Source of the DNA: Hydrogenispora sp.
GTDB taxonomy: Bacteria; Bacillota; UBA4882; UBA10575
Assembly: GCA_012837705.1 (NCBI GenBank)
Contig: DUQQ01000064.1
Span: 27,258-91,257, forward strand
DNA length: 64,000 bases
Reading direction: 5' to 3'
A program made the translations under genes and the position numbers. This document shows, piece by piece, positions 44,227 through 52,566 of this stretch. Each line of letters starts with the position of its first letter. Position 1 is the first letter of the stretch. Under the pieces are notes generated by a model that worked only from the letters and a program-made list of their open reading frames with translations, ran no database searches and was not told where the DNA came from.

Positions 44227-47200
44227 TCAATCGGTGGTGAGCAAAGGAAAATCCAGGCCACTGACTTCGAGGCTCTCTTCGGTCAGGGTGAACGTCTTGA
44301 CATCATGGCCGACGGTCTCGAGGTTTGTGGGTAAACTCGTGCGGTCAAGGGTGAGCGCATGGGTACCCAAGGGGACCCCTTCGAAATAGAAACGGCCGTC
44401 CTCACTGGTGAAGACTTGTTGTGCGCCGTCGTCCAAGATAACCCCCACCCAGGAGACGGGCTCTTCGTCCCCGTCCTGTATGCCATTGGCATTACGGTCG
44501 ATAAAGACTTTACCGCTGACCGAGCCGTTGGCGGTCACCGCAAAGTCGATAAAGAAGTTTTCCTGTTCCCGCAGGCGGATTAACTGTGGTCCCGTAACCG
44601 GTGTATAATTCGCGGGTAAAGAGGGGAGATGGAACTCCACCCGGTAAATCCCCGGGTCTAAGTTGGCGAAGAGATATTCCCCATGTTCATTGCTGGTGGT
44701 AGTGCTACCATCCAGCCGAATCCTGATGGCGGAGAGGGGCTTATCAGCCTTGTCAAAGCGCCCGTTAGCGTTGATATCCAGATAAACCACCCCGCTAATG
44801 CTGGCCATGTTGTCTTCTTCCGTGTAGCGGAAGGGCTTCCACACCCCATCAGCAAACCCAAGGGCGCGGCTGAGCGAGATCTGGATCACATCCTCCGGGA
44901 CTTCATCCCACAACGCGTCATAGAGCCGCTTGAGTTCCAGTTTGAGTAGGAAAGAGGAAGGAAGATATCTTTCTAGACTTAAGCCGTAGGACCATTGGGG
45001 ATGCTTGCGTGTGCTCACCGGCGAGCGGTACCCAAGGCTTCCATTGATCTTCCATTTCCCGTCGTAGGTGAAATAATTTAAGCCCAGGTTGGCGGTGGTA
45101 TAACGGTAGTCCTGCGCTGCGGAGTAGAAGGGCAATTCTCTGATCCGTTTCACATCCATGAACAGGGTGAGTTCGCGGGAGAGAAACTGATAAAGGGCAA
45201 GACCGGTTGTGAGCTCATCGATCTGGAAAGTTGCGTCCGGTGGAGACTCTTTGCGCCCTTGCAAGAGAAAATTGCTCATCAGGAGGGTATTGGCCGTCAT
45301 ATTCCATTTGGTGTTGGCCTCTCCAGTAAGGTTCAGACCGGCATAACGCTGTTCTTTCCAGGTGTTCGTGGTATCCAGCGCGACACCAAAAAGGAAGTTA
45401 CGGGCGACCGCTAAAGTCAGATCGCTGAGGAGATAGAGTTTCTGCAAGTTGAAGGGGCCTTCCTGGTTGAGGAAGAAATCAGCGGTGACAAACTCCACTT
45501 TTGTACTGGTGCCAAAGATGTTTTCCCGCTGGATGTGTTTTATGTTGAAACTGGTTTCTTCGACTTCGAAAAAACCTTGGTTTTTGTCTTCGGTTTTCCA
45601 TTCTTTCCCGATTCCCCCGGCGAGACTGTTCTGGCCGTAGTGCCCAAAACGCTTGGTCAGCGTCAGGTTGGCCCCATCCAAGGACCAGGGACGGGCGGTT
45701 GGCGTTGCTTCGATAAGATAACCTTCAGTCGTGAGGAGCAGATCTTCTTTAAGCTCAAGCTCGGAAAGGATCTTTCCCCCTTGGCCCGGTTCGGTTTTGA
45801 CTCCAAGGGAGACGGCTGTTGGTATATAGAAAATAACTCCTTTAAAATAACCGTTTTCGAGGCAATACAAGAGGGAAGCTTCAAGGCCCGAGCGCACATC
45901 GGTCTTGATTTCGCCACCGACCATCCAATCCAGCGTACAGATGAGGTTGTCGTTGATACGGAAAGCGACGCCCGTATCAGCACCGACATAACTTAAATCG
46001 GGAAAAGCGACAAAGGGCGCGGAGACCGTTGTCTCCTGTTCAAAAGTGAGGTTCGCGGTGACGGCTTTCCGTTGGCGGTAACTAACCAGAACGCCTTCCC
46101 ACTCCGTCACATCGGTTGGTTTGTAGAGACCAACGGTGACCAAGAGCTCGTTGCCTTCTTGTTTCATAATCCGGGGTGAGGCGGCAATCATTTGGGTCGC
46201 TTCGAAGGTCGCGCCGTTTTCTTTTTGCGTCACGATCCGGATTTGGTTGACCCGGTTAATCCGGAGCGGAACATCACGGAAAAGATATTCCCCATCGGCC
46301 GCCAGCTGTTGGGTTTCCCATAAACGGTCATTCACATAAAGTAACACCTGATCGCCGGCGGCGGCCGTACCGGAGACATCAGTGTAGGCAACTAATTCAC
46401 TGCGGAACTGTTCGTCGGGGATCATATACAAAATGCCCCAAAGATCCTGTTTGGCAATGGTGTTTTCTAAATCAAGGGTGGTATTACCGATGATGATTAG
46501 TTCGTTATCTTTCTGGTATTTACCGCGCAGCAGCGTCAGATCGGGTTTGAAGGTTTGCTGATCAAACTCATATTCAGCGCCTCCGGCGATGGAAAGCGCC
46601 CACTCTCCCGCATAACCGTCGGTGCGGATCTTAAAGAAGCCTGTCACTGTCTCGTGCTCGCCGGCTTCTTTCCGGTGTTCGGCCCCCAGTTGATAACGGA
46701 CCGCACTAAGCGCAAAGGGCGGACCTTCTTGGGGTGGCGGTGCTTTGCGCGGCTCCGGGGCCTCTTTTTCCGGTCGGATGGGGGTGGGGCTTTGTTTCAG
46801 CAAAGCCGCATCCACGTTGATGCTGAGGGTCTGGTAAGCGAAGTCCCAGTCAATCTCGGCTTCGAGGAAAGTCGCTAAAAAAGGGATCCCGACAAAGAGA
46901 TCGCTATCGAAGAGGACCGGGGGCGGACTGTTTAAAAGGGATTGTCCGTCGATCCGGTAAACCTGCTCTTCCAGGTAAATCTCGGCCCATTTATCGTTGG
47001 CTTTACTTACCAACACCACCTTTTCTTCCCGCCGGAAATAGGAGACTTCCAGATTAAGATGGGCCGCCAGACGGTTGACCGGAACCAATAGCTCATCGCC
47101 CAGTTCCAGGAGGTCAAAGAAGGGATCTTGGATGACTGTGGTCCCTTCCGTTTTGATTAACAAGAGGACAACACTGGTGTCCAGGGCGTTGGTATCCCAC

Positions 47201-47298
47201 GCGGAAGCCGGCGCTCGCGTAAAAAAAGAAAGTAACGCGCAGAAGACCATCACCCATTGTAAGTTAAGGTAAACTCTTTTATTCCTTCTTTTTGGCAT
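44227..47298 (-). CDS. Usher-like outer-membrane barrel protein with C-terminal SdrD-B-like domains
   Basis: The protein has 1023 residues. A signal peptide covers ~1-33. Residues ~40-165 resemble a copper-amine-oxidase-N-like domain (ELLVPVNRLAAHLNLEVSYF) in place of the usual usher N-terminal domain. Residues ~200-840 are beta-barrel-rich. They enclose a plug-like segment (DQVLLYVNDRLWETQQLAADGEYLFRDVPL) that resembles the usher plug (named product with N-x-Y-FxVxDLP pattern), then LLVTVGLYKPTDVTEWEGVLVSYR. The last ~170 residues hold two SdrD-B/Cna-B-like beta-sandwich domains (VVYLDINANGRFDKADKPL and VFIDRNANGIQDGDEEPV). It is last in a four-gene minus-strand operon with a PapD-like chaperone and two secreted proteins. 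Role inferred: export and assembly of a surface fibre. Confidence 0.7.
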   Translation of the reverse strand: MPKRRNKRVYLNLQWVMVFCALLSFFTRAPASAWDTNALDTSVVLLLIKTEGTTVIQDPFFDLLELGDELLVPVNRLAAHLNLEVSYFRREEKVVLVSKANDKWAEIYLEEQVYRIDGQSLLNSPPPVLFDSDLFVGIPFLATFLEAEIDWDFAYQTLSINVDAALLKQSPTPIRPEKEAPEPRKAPPPQEGPPFALSAVRYQLGAEHRKEAGEHETVTGFFKIRTDGYAGEWALSIAGGAEYEFDQQTFKPDLTLLRGKYQKDNELIIIGNTTLDLENTIAKQDLWGILYMIPDEQFRSELVAYTDVSGTAAAGDQVLLYVNDRLWETQQLAADGEYLFRDVPLRINRVNQIRIVTQKENGATFEATQMIAASPRIMKQEGNELLVTVGLYKPTDVTEWEGVLVSYRQRKAVTANLTFEQETTVSAPFVAFPDLSYVGADTGVAFRINDNLICTLDWMVGGEIKTDVRSGLEASLLYCLENGYFKGVIFYIPTAVSLGVKTEPGQGGKILSELELKEDLLLTTEGYLIEATPTARPWSLDGANLTLTKRFGHYGQNSLAGGIGKEWKTEDKNQGFFEVEETSFNIKHIQRENIFGTSTKVEFVTADFFLNQEGPFNLQKLYLLSDLTLAVARNFLFGVALDTTNTWKEQRYAGLNLTGEANTKWNMTANTLLMSNFLLQGRKESPPDATFQIDELTTGLALYQFLSRELTLFMDVKRIRELPFYSAAQDYRYTTANLGLNYFTYDGKWKINGSLGYRSPVSTRKHPQWSYGLSLERYLPSSFLLKLELKRLYDALWDEVPEDVIQISLSRALGFADGVWKPFRYTEEDNMASISGVVYLDINANGRFDKADKPLSAIRIRLDGSTTTSNEHGEYLFANLDPGIYRVEFHLPSLPANYTPVTGPQLIRLREQENFFIDFAVTANGSVSGKVFIDRNANGIQDGDEEPVSWVGVILDDGAQQVFTSEDGRFYFEGVPLGTHALTLDRTSLPTNLETVGHDVKTFTLTEESLEVSGLDFPLLTTD

Positions 47299-47338
47299 GT
47301 GCTAATCCCCCTTATCTGCCGGTTCAAGGAAAGACAAA

Positions 47339-48139
47339 TCAGGGAATGGTAAAGGGAACTACGGGAGCGAGTGTTTCGGTTGTCCCTGAAAAACTGAGTT
47401 TTAACGATAACTGATAATTACCGGTGGGTAGTTCCGCATTGATGGGCAGCGCCAGCAGCCCTTGGCTAGCGGGGAGGATCAGTTGCTCTCCTCCGTTACC
47501 ATCGGCGTAGAGTGTACCGTCTTCTCCGTTGATTTGGTAGGCGACCTGATAGCGGATGTGCGCTTGCCCTTCATTGGCCAAACCCAGCATTATCGTTGGT
47601 TGGCCTTGTGGAGTCGGTTCGACTTTTACCCCCAGCAAACGAAAGGAATGGACGGTTTCGGTAAAGGAAAGATAAACGGTGGTCCCAACCTGAAAAACCA
47701 CCGTTGAACCCATCGTGTCGGGTGACGGCTGGTTTTCTTCAAAAAAGATGATCCCCCTTCTTTCCAACCAGTCCCCGCTTTTCGGTGCGGTCAAGGTGAA
47801 ACGGACATACTGGCTCTGGCCGGGGCCCAGTTTAAACCGGCGGGGGTTAAATTTAATCAAGCCGTCGAGGGTATCCGCCCGTTCACCGGCGCGGAAGGTG
47901 ACGAGGCGGCCTGCGGCGTCGAGCGTCCAGTCGTAAATAACGGCGGTAAATTCCACCTCCGTCTCCTGGGTGTTGGTGACTTTAATGGCGTCGGTGATCC
48001 GGGCACCCGGCTGTAAAGTAAAGAGAAACTTACTGGGCTCGACCCGGGCGACGCCCAGGGCGGCGGGCGCGAAGGATAAAGCCCATAAGAAAGCAGCAGT
48101 TAGGAAGATTAATCCTCGCCGTTGTACTGGTCTGAACAT
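47339..48139 (-). CDS. PapD-like periplasmic chaperone
   Basis: The protein has 266 residues with a signal peptide (~1-29, ALSFAPAALG). The mature part has two Ig-like halves. The first contains RVEPSKFLFTLQPGARITDAIKVTNTQ and ends RRFKLGPGQSQYVRFTL, the pattern of the chaperone N-domain that donates a strand to pilin subunits. The second (~160-266) has VYLSFTETVHSFRLLGVKVEP and PTGNYQLSLKLSF. Such chaperones hold fibre subunits in the periplasm and deliver them to an usher, as its neighbour at 44227 would require. It shares its operon with the two candidate subunits upstream. The fold assignment is good; the client proteins are inferred from order. Confidence 0.75.
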   Translation of the reverse strand: MFRPVQRRGLIFLTAAFLWALSFAPAALGVARVEPSKFLFTLQPGARITDAIKVTNTQETEVEFTAVIYDWTLDAAGRLVTFRAGERADTLDGLIKFNPRRFKLGPGQSQYVRFTLTAPKSGDWLERRGIIFFEENQPSPDTMGSTVVFQVGTTVYLSFTETVHSFRLLGVKVEPTPQGQPTIMLGLANEGQAHIRYQVAYQINGEDGTLYADGNGGEQLILPASQGLLALPINAELPTGNYQLSLKLSFSGTTETLAPVVPFTIP

Positions 48140-48228
48140 TGTCGGTTCCTCCCTGCAGAGATTGATAATTAAAGAGAGGCTGGTGCGGCGCGTCCACCAG
48201 CCCGTAAGGCTTCGAATGGCAGGCGAGC

Positions 48229-49044
48229 TTAGAGAGTATACGCGCGGAATACAATGGTACCATCGTAGCGGCCTTGCGCGATATTACGGCCATACGGGAC
48301 CCTAAACTGGTGGTAGACCGTTAACTCCTCGCAAGCCTCTTTTTCGGCAACCTCAAAGATCTTGCCATCTTCATCAAAGACGAAAGTGCCACCGAAACGT
48401 TGCATACTGAAGCCACTGCGCATATGGAGTGGTAGAGAACCTTTTTCGGACGTTAAGGGTCCGGCTTCGACTTCATATTTGTAATTGTCGTTGGCGTAAA
48501 CCTCTACTTTAAAGAGGTCACAGCCCTGAATATAGACCTGATCATTTTGGATATCAAATTCGCTGTGCGGATTATGACCAAGCATATTCCAGCGGTCGTC
48601 GACAAAGCCGCCAATCTCATTGTCAAAAACCAAGAGATAACCGGAAGAAGCGGCTTTCGTATCAATGCCTGGCCCGTAGCTTCTTAAACCGGTCTGACCC
48701 TTGTTTCCGGTCACTTTCATCTCAAGGTAGCTGGGGATGAAAGCCCGAGCTTCCAGGGTCATCTCCACCGATTGGCCGTTGACACGGTTATCATCAAAGA
48801 CATAGTCGGTCCGGTTAATCCAGTCGATATTGACAAATTCATCGCCGGTTTTGTTCCAAGTAACTTTACCGTCATCAAAGATATGGCCAAACATATACCC
48901 AATTATGTCGGTGGGATCGATGGCGTTGTTGTATTCCCACCACGGATATTCCGGACTTAGATCGCCCGGGTAGCCACTGGCGATCGTAGCCACAGAAAGC
49001 GAAAGGAGGACCAGAGTGATCAGGACCGGATATATTTTTTTCAT
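48229..49044 (-). CDS. Secreted candidate fibre subunit
   Basis: The chosen product is 271 residues from ATG 49044, with GAGG 9 nt upstream. The signal peptide (~1-24) ends near ATIASG. The mature protein is acidic, beta-rich, and has two cysteines (DIQNDQVYIQGCDLF and EACEELTVYH) that could form a disulphide. The C-terminal GRYDGTIVFRAYTL resembles the final G-x-Y-x-x-T-V-x-V strand of spore-coat-U/Csu-like pilins. I do not recognise a named family. Its place directly before the chaperone gene suggests a major subunit or adhesin. Confidence 0.55.
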   Translation of the reverse strand: MKKIYPVLITLVLLSLSVATIASGYPGDLSPEYPWWEYNNAIDPTDIIGYMFGHIFDDGKVTWNKTGDEFVNIDWINRTDYVFDDNRVNGQSVEMTLEARAFIPSYLEMKVTGNKGQTGLRSYGPGIDTKAASSGYLLVFDNEIGGFVDDRWNMLGHNPHSEFDIQNDQVYIQGCDLFKVEVYANDNYKYEVEAGPLTSEKGSLPLHMRSGFSMQRFGGTFVFDEDGKIFEVAEKEACEELTVYHQFRVPYGRNIAQGRYDGTIVFRAYTL

Positions 49045-49128
49045 CTTATCCAACCTCACTAGTATTTTTATTTATTACAAACCGGTATAAACGCGCCTCT
49101 ACCGGAGTGTAACCTGGAGATAACTGAG

Positions 49129-49968
49129 CTAAGGGAGAAGGGTTTCGGCCGCAAAAAACATTTTAAAGTTATAGTTGCCGGTGGGGTAATGGTACCAGTC
49201 GTCGATCGCTGCGGTGAGGTAGAGTTCGGTCCAGTAATTGGCGGGGGTCGAACCATCGCCAACCACTGTCGGCGCCCCAAAAGCCACGGGACGATAATCG
49301 TCACTGACTCGCATTCTTTCTTTAAAAACGACTGTATTAAGGGTTTTACCGATGCCGATCTGGAGCGGGAACGGAGAGGTGTGGAAAGGTGTTTCGTTTT
49401 CGAGGCGTAGTAAAAGGCGCCAGGGGGCATTGGAAGCCAGCAATAATTTGACCGGATTGCGGGTCAAGAGCTTGTCTTCTCTCAAAAATGGCGATGCGGC
49501 GATGTTAAGCTGCGGCGTAGAGTTTCCCGGTTCGATGCGGATCCAGGGTAGGATCTTGATTTTGACCAGTAAGGGGCAGGGTTGTGTCGTTTTGCGGTCC
49601 GGGTAAACCGCATAAATCAAGCCTTCGTATTCGCCGGGCGGCTCGGAAGGCAAAAGCTGGATCTGGAGGTGATAGACGGTTCGCGTCGCGTTGTTTTGTG
49701 TGGAAGGGTCGGGAGTAAAAGTAAGGCGTTCCGCCGGAATCCGGTTTCCGGTTTTGGCGGCGGAAAGCCCCGTGCCTTTGAACTGGACTGCTTGTGTGGG
49801 GGGCACCGGGAGGGTGAAGGCTAAAGCACGGCTCATTTTCTGTACGGGAGCGATCGACCCAAAGTCCATGATTAATGGCTTGTTCGCATGGGCGAACGCG
49901 GTCGGTAAAGTCAGGAAAACCGTGAAAAGAATAAGACTGAACCAAAGGGCCGGAGTACGCGTTTTCAT
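49129..49968 (-). CDS. Secreted candidate fibre subunit or tip protein
   Basis: The protein has 279 residues with a signal peptide (~1-28, LPTAFAHANK). The mature part is beta-rich. It has YHLQIQLLPSEPPGEYEGLIYAVYPD, a Cna-like or Ig-like strand pattern, and a C-terminal strand YPTGNYNFKMFFAAE that parallels the PTGNYQLSLKLSF of the neighbouring chaperone. It has a single cysteine. It is the first gene of the leftward chaperone-usher-like operon. No known adhesin domain is recognised; it could be a subunit, a tip protein or a second chaperone-like protein. Confidence 0.5.
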   Translation of the reverse strand: MKTRTPALWFSLILFTVFLTLPTAFAHANKPLIMDFGSIAPVQKMSRALAFTLPVPPTQAVQFKGTGLSAAKTGNRIPAERLTFTPDPSTQNNATRTVYHLQIQLLPSEPPGEYEGLIYAVYPDRKTTQPCPLLVKIKILPWIRIEPGNSTPQLNIAASPFLREDKLLTRNPVKLLLASNAPWRLLLRLENETPFHTSPFPLQIGIGKTLNTVVFKERMRVSDDYRPVAFGAPTVVGDGSTPANYWTELYLTAAIDDWYHYPTGNYNFKMFFAAETLLP

Positions 49969-50221
49969 TGGAATCCTCCGTTTTACCGAAATAATTTGAG
50001 TAAAGAAGTTATTCTATTCTATGCTTTGGGAAAAAAGATGATACGTAAAAAGAGGAGGATTTCCATAATTTTCTTTAACCCCAGCTTATTGTGGGGACAA
50101 GGGTAGATCAGGCTGGTAGGCGTGAAAGTGTGGAAACGGGCGATGAATCTTCGTGCCGCACCAGAGGGAGGACGGTGGAGAAATAAAAGGGGCGGAGGAA
50201 AGCGGGGAAAGAAAAAGAAAT
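49969..50221. other. Intergenic region upstream of the chaperone-usher-like operon
   Basis: About 250 bases lie between the leftward operon start and the ptsH terminator. On the minus strand GGAGGATTCC is the ribosome site for 49968. CATAGAATA matches a mother-cell sigma -10 pattern but has no matching -35, so I do not call a promoter. No gene seen. Confidence 0.4.
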
Positions 50222-50257
50222 CCGAAAAGAATAACCGGCCACTAGGAAGTGGCCGGT
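50222..50257 (-). terminator. Rho-independent terminator of ptsI-ptsH
   Basis: On the minus strand a perfect 10-bp stem ACCGGCCACT/AGTGGCCGGT with a 4-nt loop is followed by TATTCTTTTC, about 45 nt beyond the ptsH stop. Confidence 0.82.
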
Positions 50258-50300
50258 CCAAGGGGAATTGGTCCTAAAGAACAGGTTTTTTTACAGCAGC

Positions 50301-50564
50301 TTACCAGAGCTCATTCTCGGTGGCGCAACGGTTCAGCGCGGCGATTACTTCGTCTTCGTCTTTGCCATCAACCGTAATTGTGATCTGGTCGCCTTGCTCG
50401 ACGCCTAGACTGAGGAGGTCGAGTAAGCTTTTCAGGTTGCCCTCCTGTTCACCTTTTTTGATCGTTATCGTGCTGGTGAATTTGGAAACACAATTGACCA
50501 AAAGGGCAGCCGGGCGGGCATGCAATCCTGTTTTCGTTTTGACGGTCGCGACTAGGACTCGCAT
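50301..50564 (-). CDS. ptsH: PTS phosphocarrier HPr
   Basis: An 87-residue protein with His15 in KTGLHARPAALL, the site phosphorylated by enzyme I, and Ser46 in NLKSLLDLLSLGV, the site for HPr kinase in Firmicutes. It passes phosphate to the sugar-specific EIIA domains encoded at 57274 and 60493. It begins 13 nt before the end of ptsI, so the two are translationally coupled in the order ptsI-ptsH, the reverse of the common arrangement. A second HPr is encoded at 62496. Confidence 0.95.
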   Translation of the reverse strand: MRVLVATVKTKTGLHARPAALLVNCVSKFTSTITIKKGEQEGNLKSLLDLLSLGVEQGDQITITVDGKDEDEVIAALNRCATENELW

Positions 50565-52279
50565 GCTGAATCACTCCTTTCTTCCGCGTTCTCCAAAGCG
50601 GCTCTGATCTCTTCCGCGGTGGGGAGGGCGAGCACCTTTTGGGCTAGGGCCTTTGCTGTGGTGCTTTTTGCCGCGCGGACCTGTTTTTTTACCGCCAACA
50701 AGGCCGACGGGCTCATGCTGAAGGATTCAAGACCAAGGCCGATTAAGAGGGAAGTAAACCGGGGGTCACCCGCCATTTCCCCACACATACTCACCTCGAT
50801 GCCCCCGTCGCGGGCTTGCGCGATCACCATCTTAATAAGACGCAAAACCGCCGGGTGGAAGGGGGTATAGAGGTGAGAGATCTGCTCATTCATCCGGTCA
50901 ACGGCCAGGGTATACTGGGTCAGATCATTGGTGCCGATACTGACGAAATCCACTTCTTTGGCGAAAAGATCGGTCATGATGGCGGTCGAAGGCACTTCGA
51001 CCATGATGCCGATGGGAACATGGCCGCTCACGGGGTGTCCTTCTTCGATGAGCTGTGCTCTCACTTCTTCGGCGCATTTTACGGCCGCCCGGTATTCTTC
51101 GAGACTGGAGATCATCGGAAACATGATTTTAAGCTGACCATGGACCGAAGCCCGGTAAAGGGCCCGTAATTGGGTGGTGAACACCGTTTTATTCTTCAGG
51201 CAGAGGCGGATCCCCCGTAGGCCTAAGAAGGGGTTCATTTCCGTTTCAAGGTTGAGGGAAGGCAGATTTTTATCGCCACCGATATCCAAGGTGCGGATGA
51301 CGACGGGTTTTCCTTCCATTTGGACCAAAACTTCTTTGTAAGCCTGGAATTGCTCTTCCTCGGTGGGCAGCGTATCCCGGTTTAAGAAGAGATACTCCGT
51401 CCGGAAGAGGCCAATCCCGTCGGCCCCATACTCCAGGGCTTTTGGCAGTTCCCAGGGTTCGCCGACGTTGGCCAGAAGCTTGATGGTTTTGCCGCTTTTT
51501 GTCTGTGCGGCAAGGGTTTTCAGGCTGGCCAGCTCTTTTTTCTGTCTATGTAGTACTTCTTGTTTTTGGCGGTAGACGGCGATGGTGTCGGAATCCGGGT
51601 TGACGAAAACGGCGCCTTGCTCCCCGTCGATGATGAGGTGATCGCCGCTTTGCACAGAAGCGGTGATCTTTTTCACCCCGACGACGGCGGGCAGCTCCAG
51701 AGAGCGGGCGATGATCGCCGTATGGGAAGTGGGCCCGCCTACTTCGGTGATGAACCCTTGGACCTTATCCAAAGGCAGAAGGGCGGTATCGGAAGGGGTC
51801 AGTTCGGCGGCGACAATAATGCAATCCTCTTTTATTTCGGGGATTTGCGGTCCGCCCCCCGCGAGAAACTGGAGAACCTGGTTGGCGACGTCTTTCAGGT
51901 CAGCTACTCTTTCGCGCATGTAAGCGCTGTTGGCCTGGGACAGTAAGTTGATGTAGAAATTTACGGTTGTCTCCAGGGCAAATTCGGCATTGACCTTTTC
52001 TTGGTCAATCTGCTGTTCAACACCGGTGATTAATTCCGGATCTTCCAGGACCATGCGGTGGGCTTCAAAGATTTTCGCGGTTTCCGTTTGCTCTTGCTCC
52101 TGGGCCAACGCGATAAGACCTTCGATCCGTGTTTTTGCGGCGGTCAAAGCCTGGTGGAAACGGTCCTTTTCGGCGGTGACATCCTGGATTATCTTCTTTT
52201 CAAGCTGAAACTGTTTTTTCGGGAGGACCAGCGCCGGGCCGAGGGCGATGCCTGGGGAAGCAGGAACACCTTTGTACAT
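50552..52279 (-). CDS. ptsI: PTS enzyme I (phosphoenolpyruvate-protein phosphotransferase)
   Basis: The product is 575 residues from ATG 52279, with AAGGTGA 6 nt upstream (the ORF-track TTG is two codons earlier). The N-terminal HPr-binding helical part is followed by the phospho-His swivel domain, VGGPTSHTAIIARSLELPAVVG, with the active His near residue 187. The C-terminal PEP-binding barrel has GIGLFRTEYLFLNRDTLPTEEEQF, KPVVIRTLDIGGDK and VSMCGEMAGDP (catalytic Cys). It transfers phosphate from PEP to HPr. Its leader carries a RAT/terminator switch (52298-52373), implying control by the divergent BglG/GlcT-type antiterminator. Confidence 0.96.
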   Translation of the reverse strand: MYKGVPASPGIALGPALVLPKKQFQLEKKIIQDVTAEKDRFHQALTAAKTRIEGLIALAQEQEQTETAKIFEAHRMVLEDPELITGVEQQIDQEKVNAEFALETTVNFYINLLSQANSAYMRERVADLKDVANQVLQFLAGGGPQIPEIKEDCIIVAAELTPSDTALLPLDKVQGFITEVGGPTSHTAIIARSLELPAVVGVKKITASVQSGDHLIIDGEQGAVFVNPDSDTIAVYRQKQEVLHRQKKELASLKTLAAQTKSGKTIKLLANVGEPWELPKALEYGADGIGLFRTEYLFLNRDTLPTEEEQFQAYKEVLVQMEGKPVVIRTLDIGGDKNLPSLNLETEMNPFLGLRGIRLCLKNKTVFTTQLRALYRASVHGQLKIMFPMISSLEEYRAAVKCAEEVRAQLIEEGHPVSGHVPIGIMVEVPSTAIMTDLFAKEVDFVSIGTNDLTQYTLAVDRMNEQISHLYTPFHPAVLRLIKMVIAQARDGGIEVSMCGEMAGDPRFTSLLIGLGLESFSMSPSALLAVKKQVRAAKSTTAKALAQKVLALPTAEEIRAALENAEERSDSACES

Positions 52280-52297
52280 TCTCAATCACCTTCTTAT

Positions 52298-52353
52298 CAA
52301 ATAATAAAAGGCATTAACCAAAAAACCTTATTGCTGAGGTTAGGTTAATGCCT
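52298..52353 (-). terminator. Attenuator terminator in the ptsI leader
   Basis: On the minus strand a perfect 11-bp stem AGGCATTAACC/GGTTAATGCCT is followed by TTTATTATTT, 20 nt before the ptsI start. Its 5' arm is the 3' half of the RAT sequence, so the two folds exclude each other. Confidence 0.88.
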
Positions 52354-52373
52354 GGTGTTACCAGTAACACACC
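52343..52373 (-). promoter_or_regulatory. RAT antiterminator site (BglG/GlcT/LicT type) in the ptsI leader
   Basis: The minus strand reads GGTGTGTTACTGG, TAACA loop, CCAGGCATTAACC. This fits the ribonucleic antiterminator layout: GG/CC and TG/CA lower pairs, internal loops TTA and G/TTA, and a CTGG/CCAG upper stem. Its 3' half overlaps the terminator at 52298. Binding of unphosphorylated or activated antiterminator would stabilise this fold and let ptsI-ptsH be transcribed. Confidence 0.85.
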
Positions 52374-52395
52374 TGTTAAGATCCTTATCATGTTT

Positions 52396-52424
52396 ATTTT
52401 ACTCAAGAATGGCGAGTTTTGCAA
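52396..52424 (-). promoter_or_regulatory. Promoter of ptsI-ptsH
   Basis: On the minus strand TTGCAA (52424-52419) and TAAAAT (52401-52396) are spaced by 17 bp, about 22 bp before the RAT site, so the RNA would begin just before the switch. Confidence 0.65.
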
Positions 52425-52475
52425 CAAAAAATTAAAGTCGGTTTTTGGTGGGGTCTCTTTTTCGGAACGATCGCC

Positions 52476-52503
52476 TTTGCTTTTTCTGTTGTTATGTTAT
52501 AAT
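52476..52503 (+). promoter_or_regulatory. Extended -10 promoter of the antiterminator gene
   Basis: TGTTATAAT (52495-52503) is an extended -10 with a perfect TATAAT; the -35 is weak (TTTGCT at 52476). It drives the gene at 52567 and diverges from the ptsI promoter. Confidence 0.7.
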
Positions 52504-52566
52504 GTTGTTAAACACAATTAGCTAAAACTGGGGATTTGCCCATTGCAAGGGCAGGAGGTGCAATTT

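Noticed and set aside
49969-50060. Mother-cell sigma-type -10 (CATAGAATA) upstream of the chaperone-usher-like operon
   Set aside because: No matching -35 at the required distance, so sporulation control is not supported by sequence alone.
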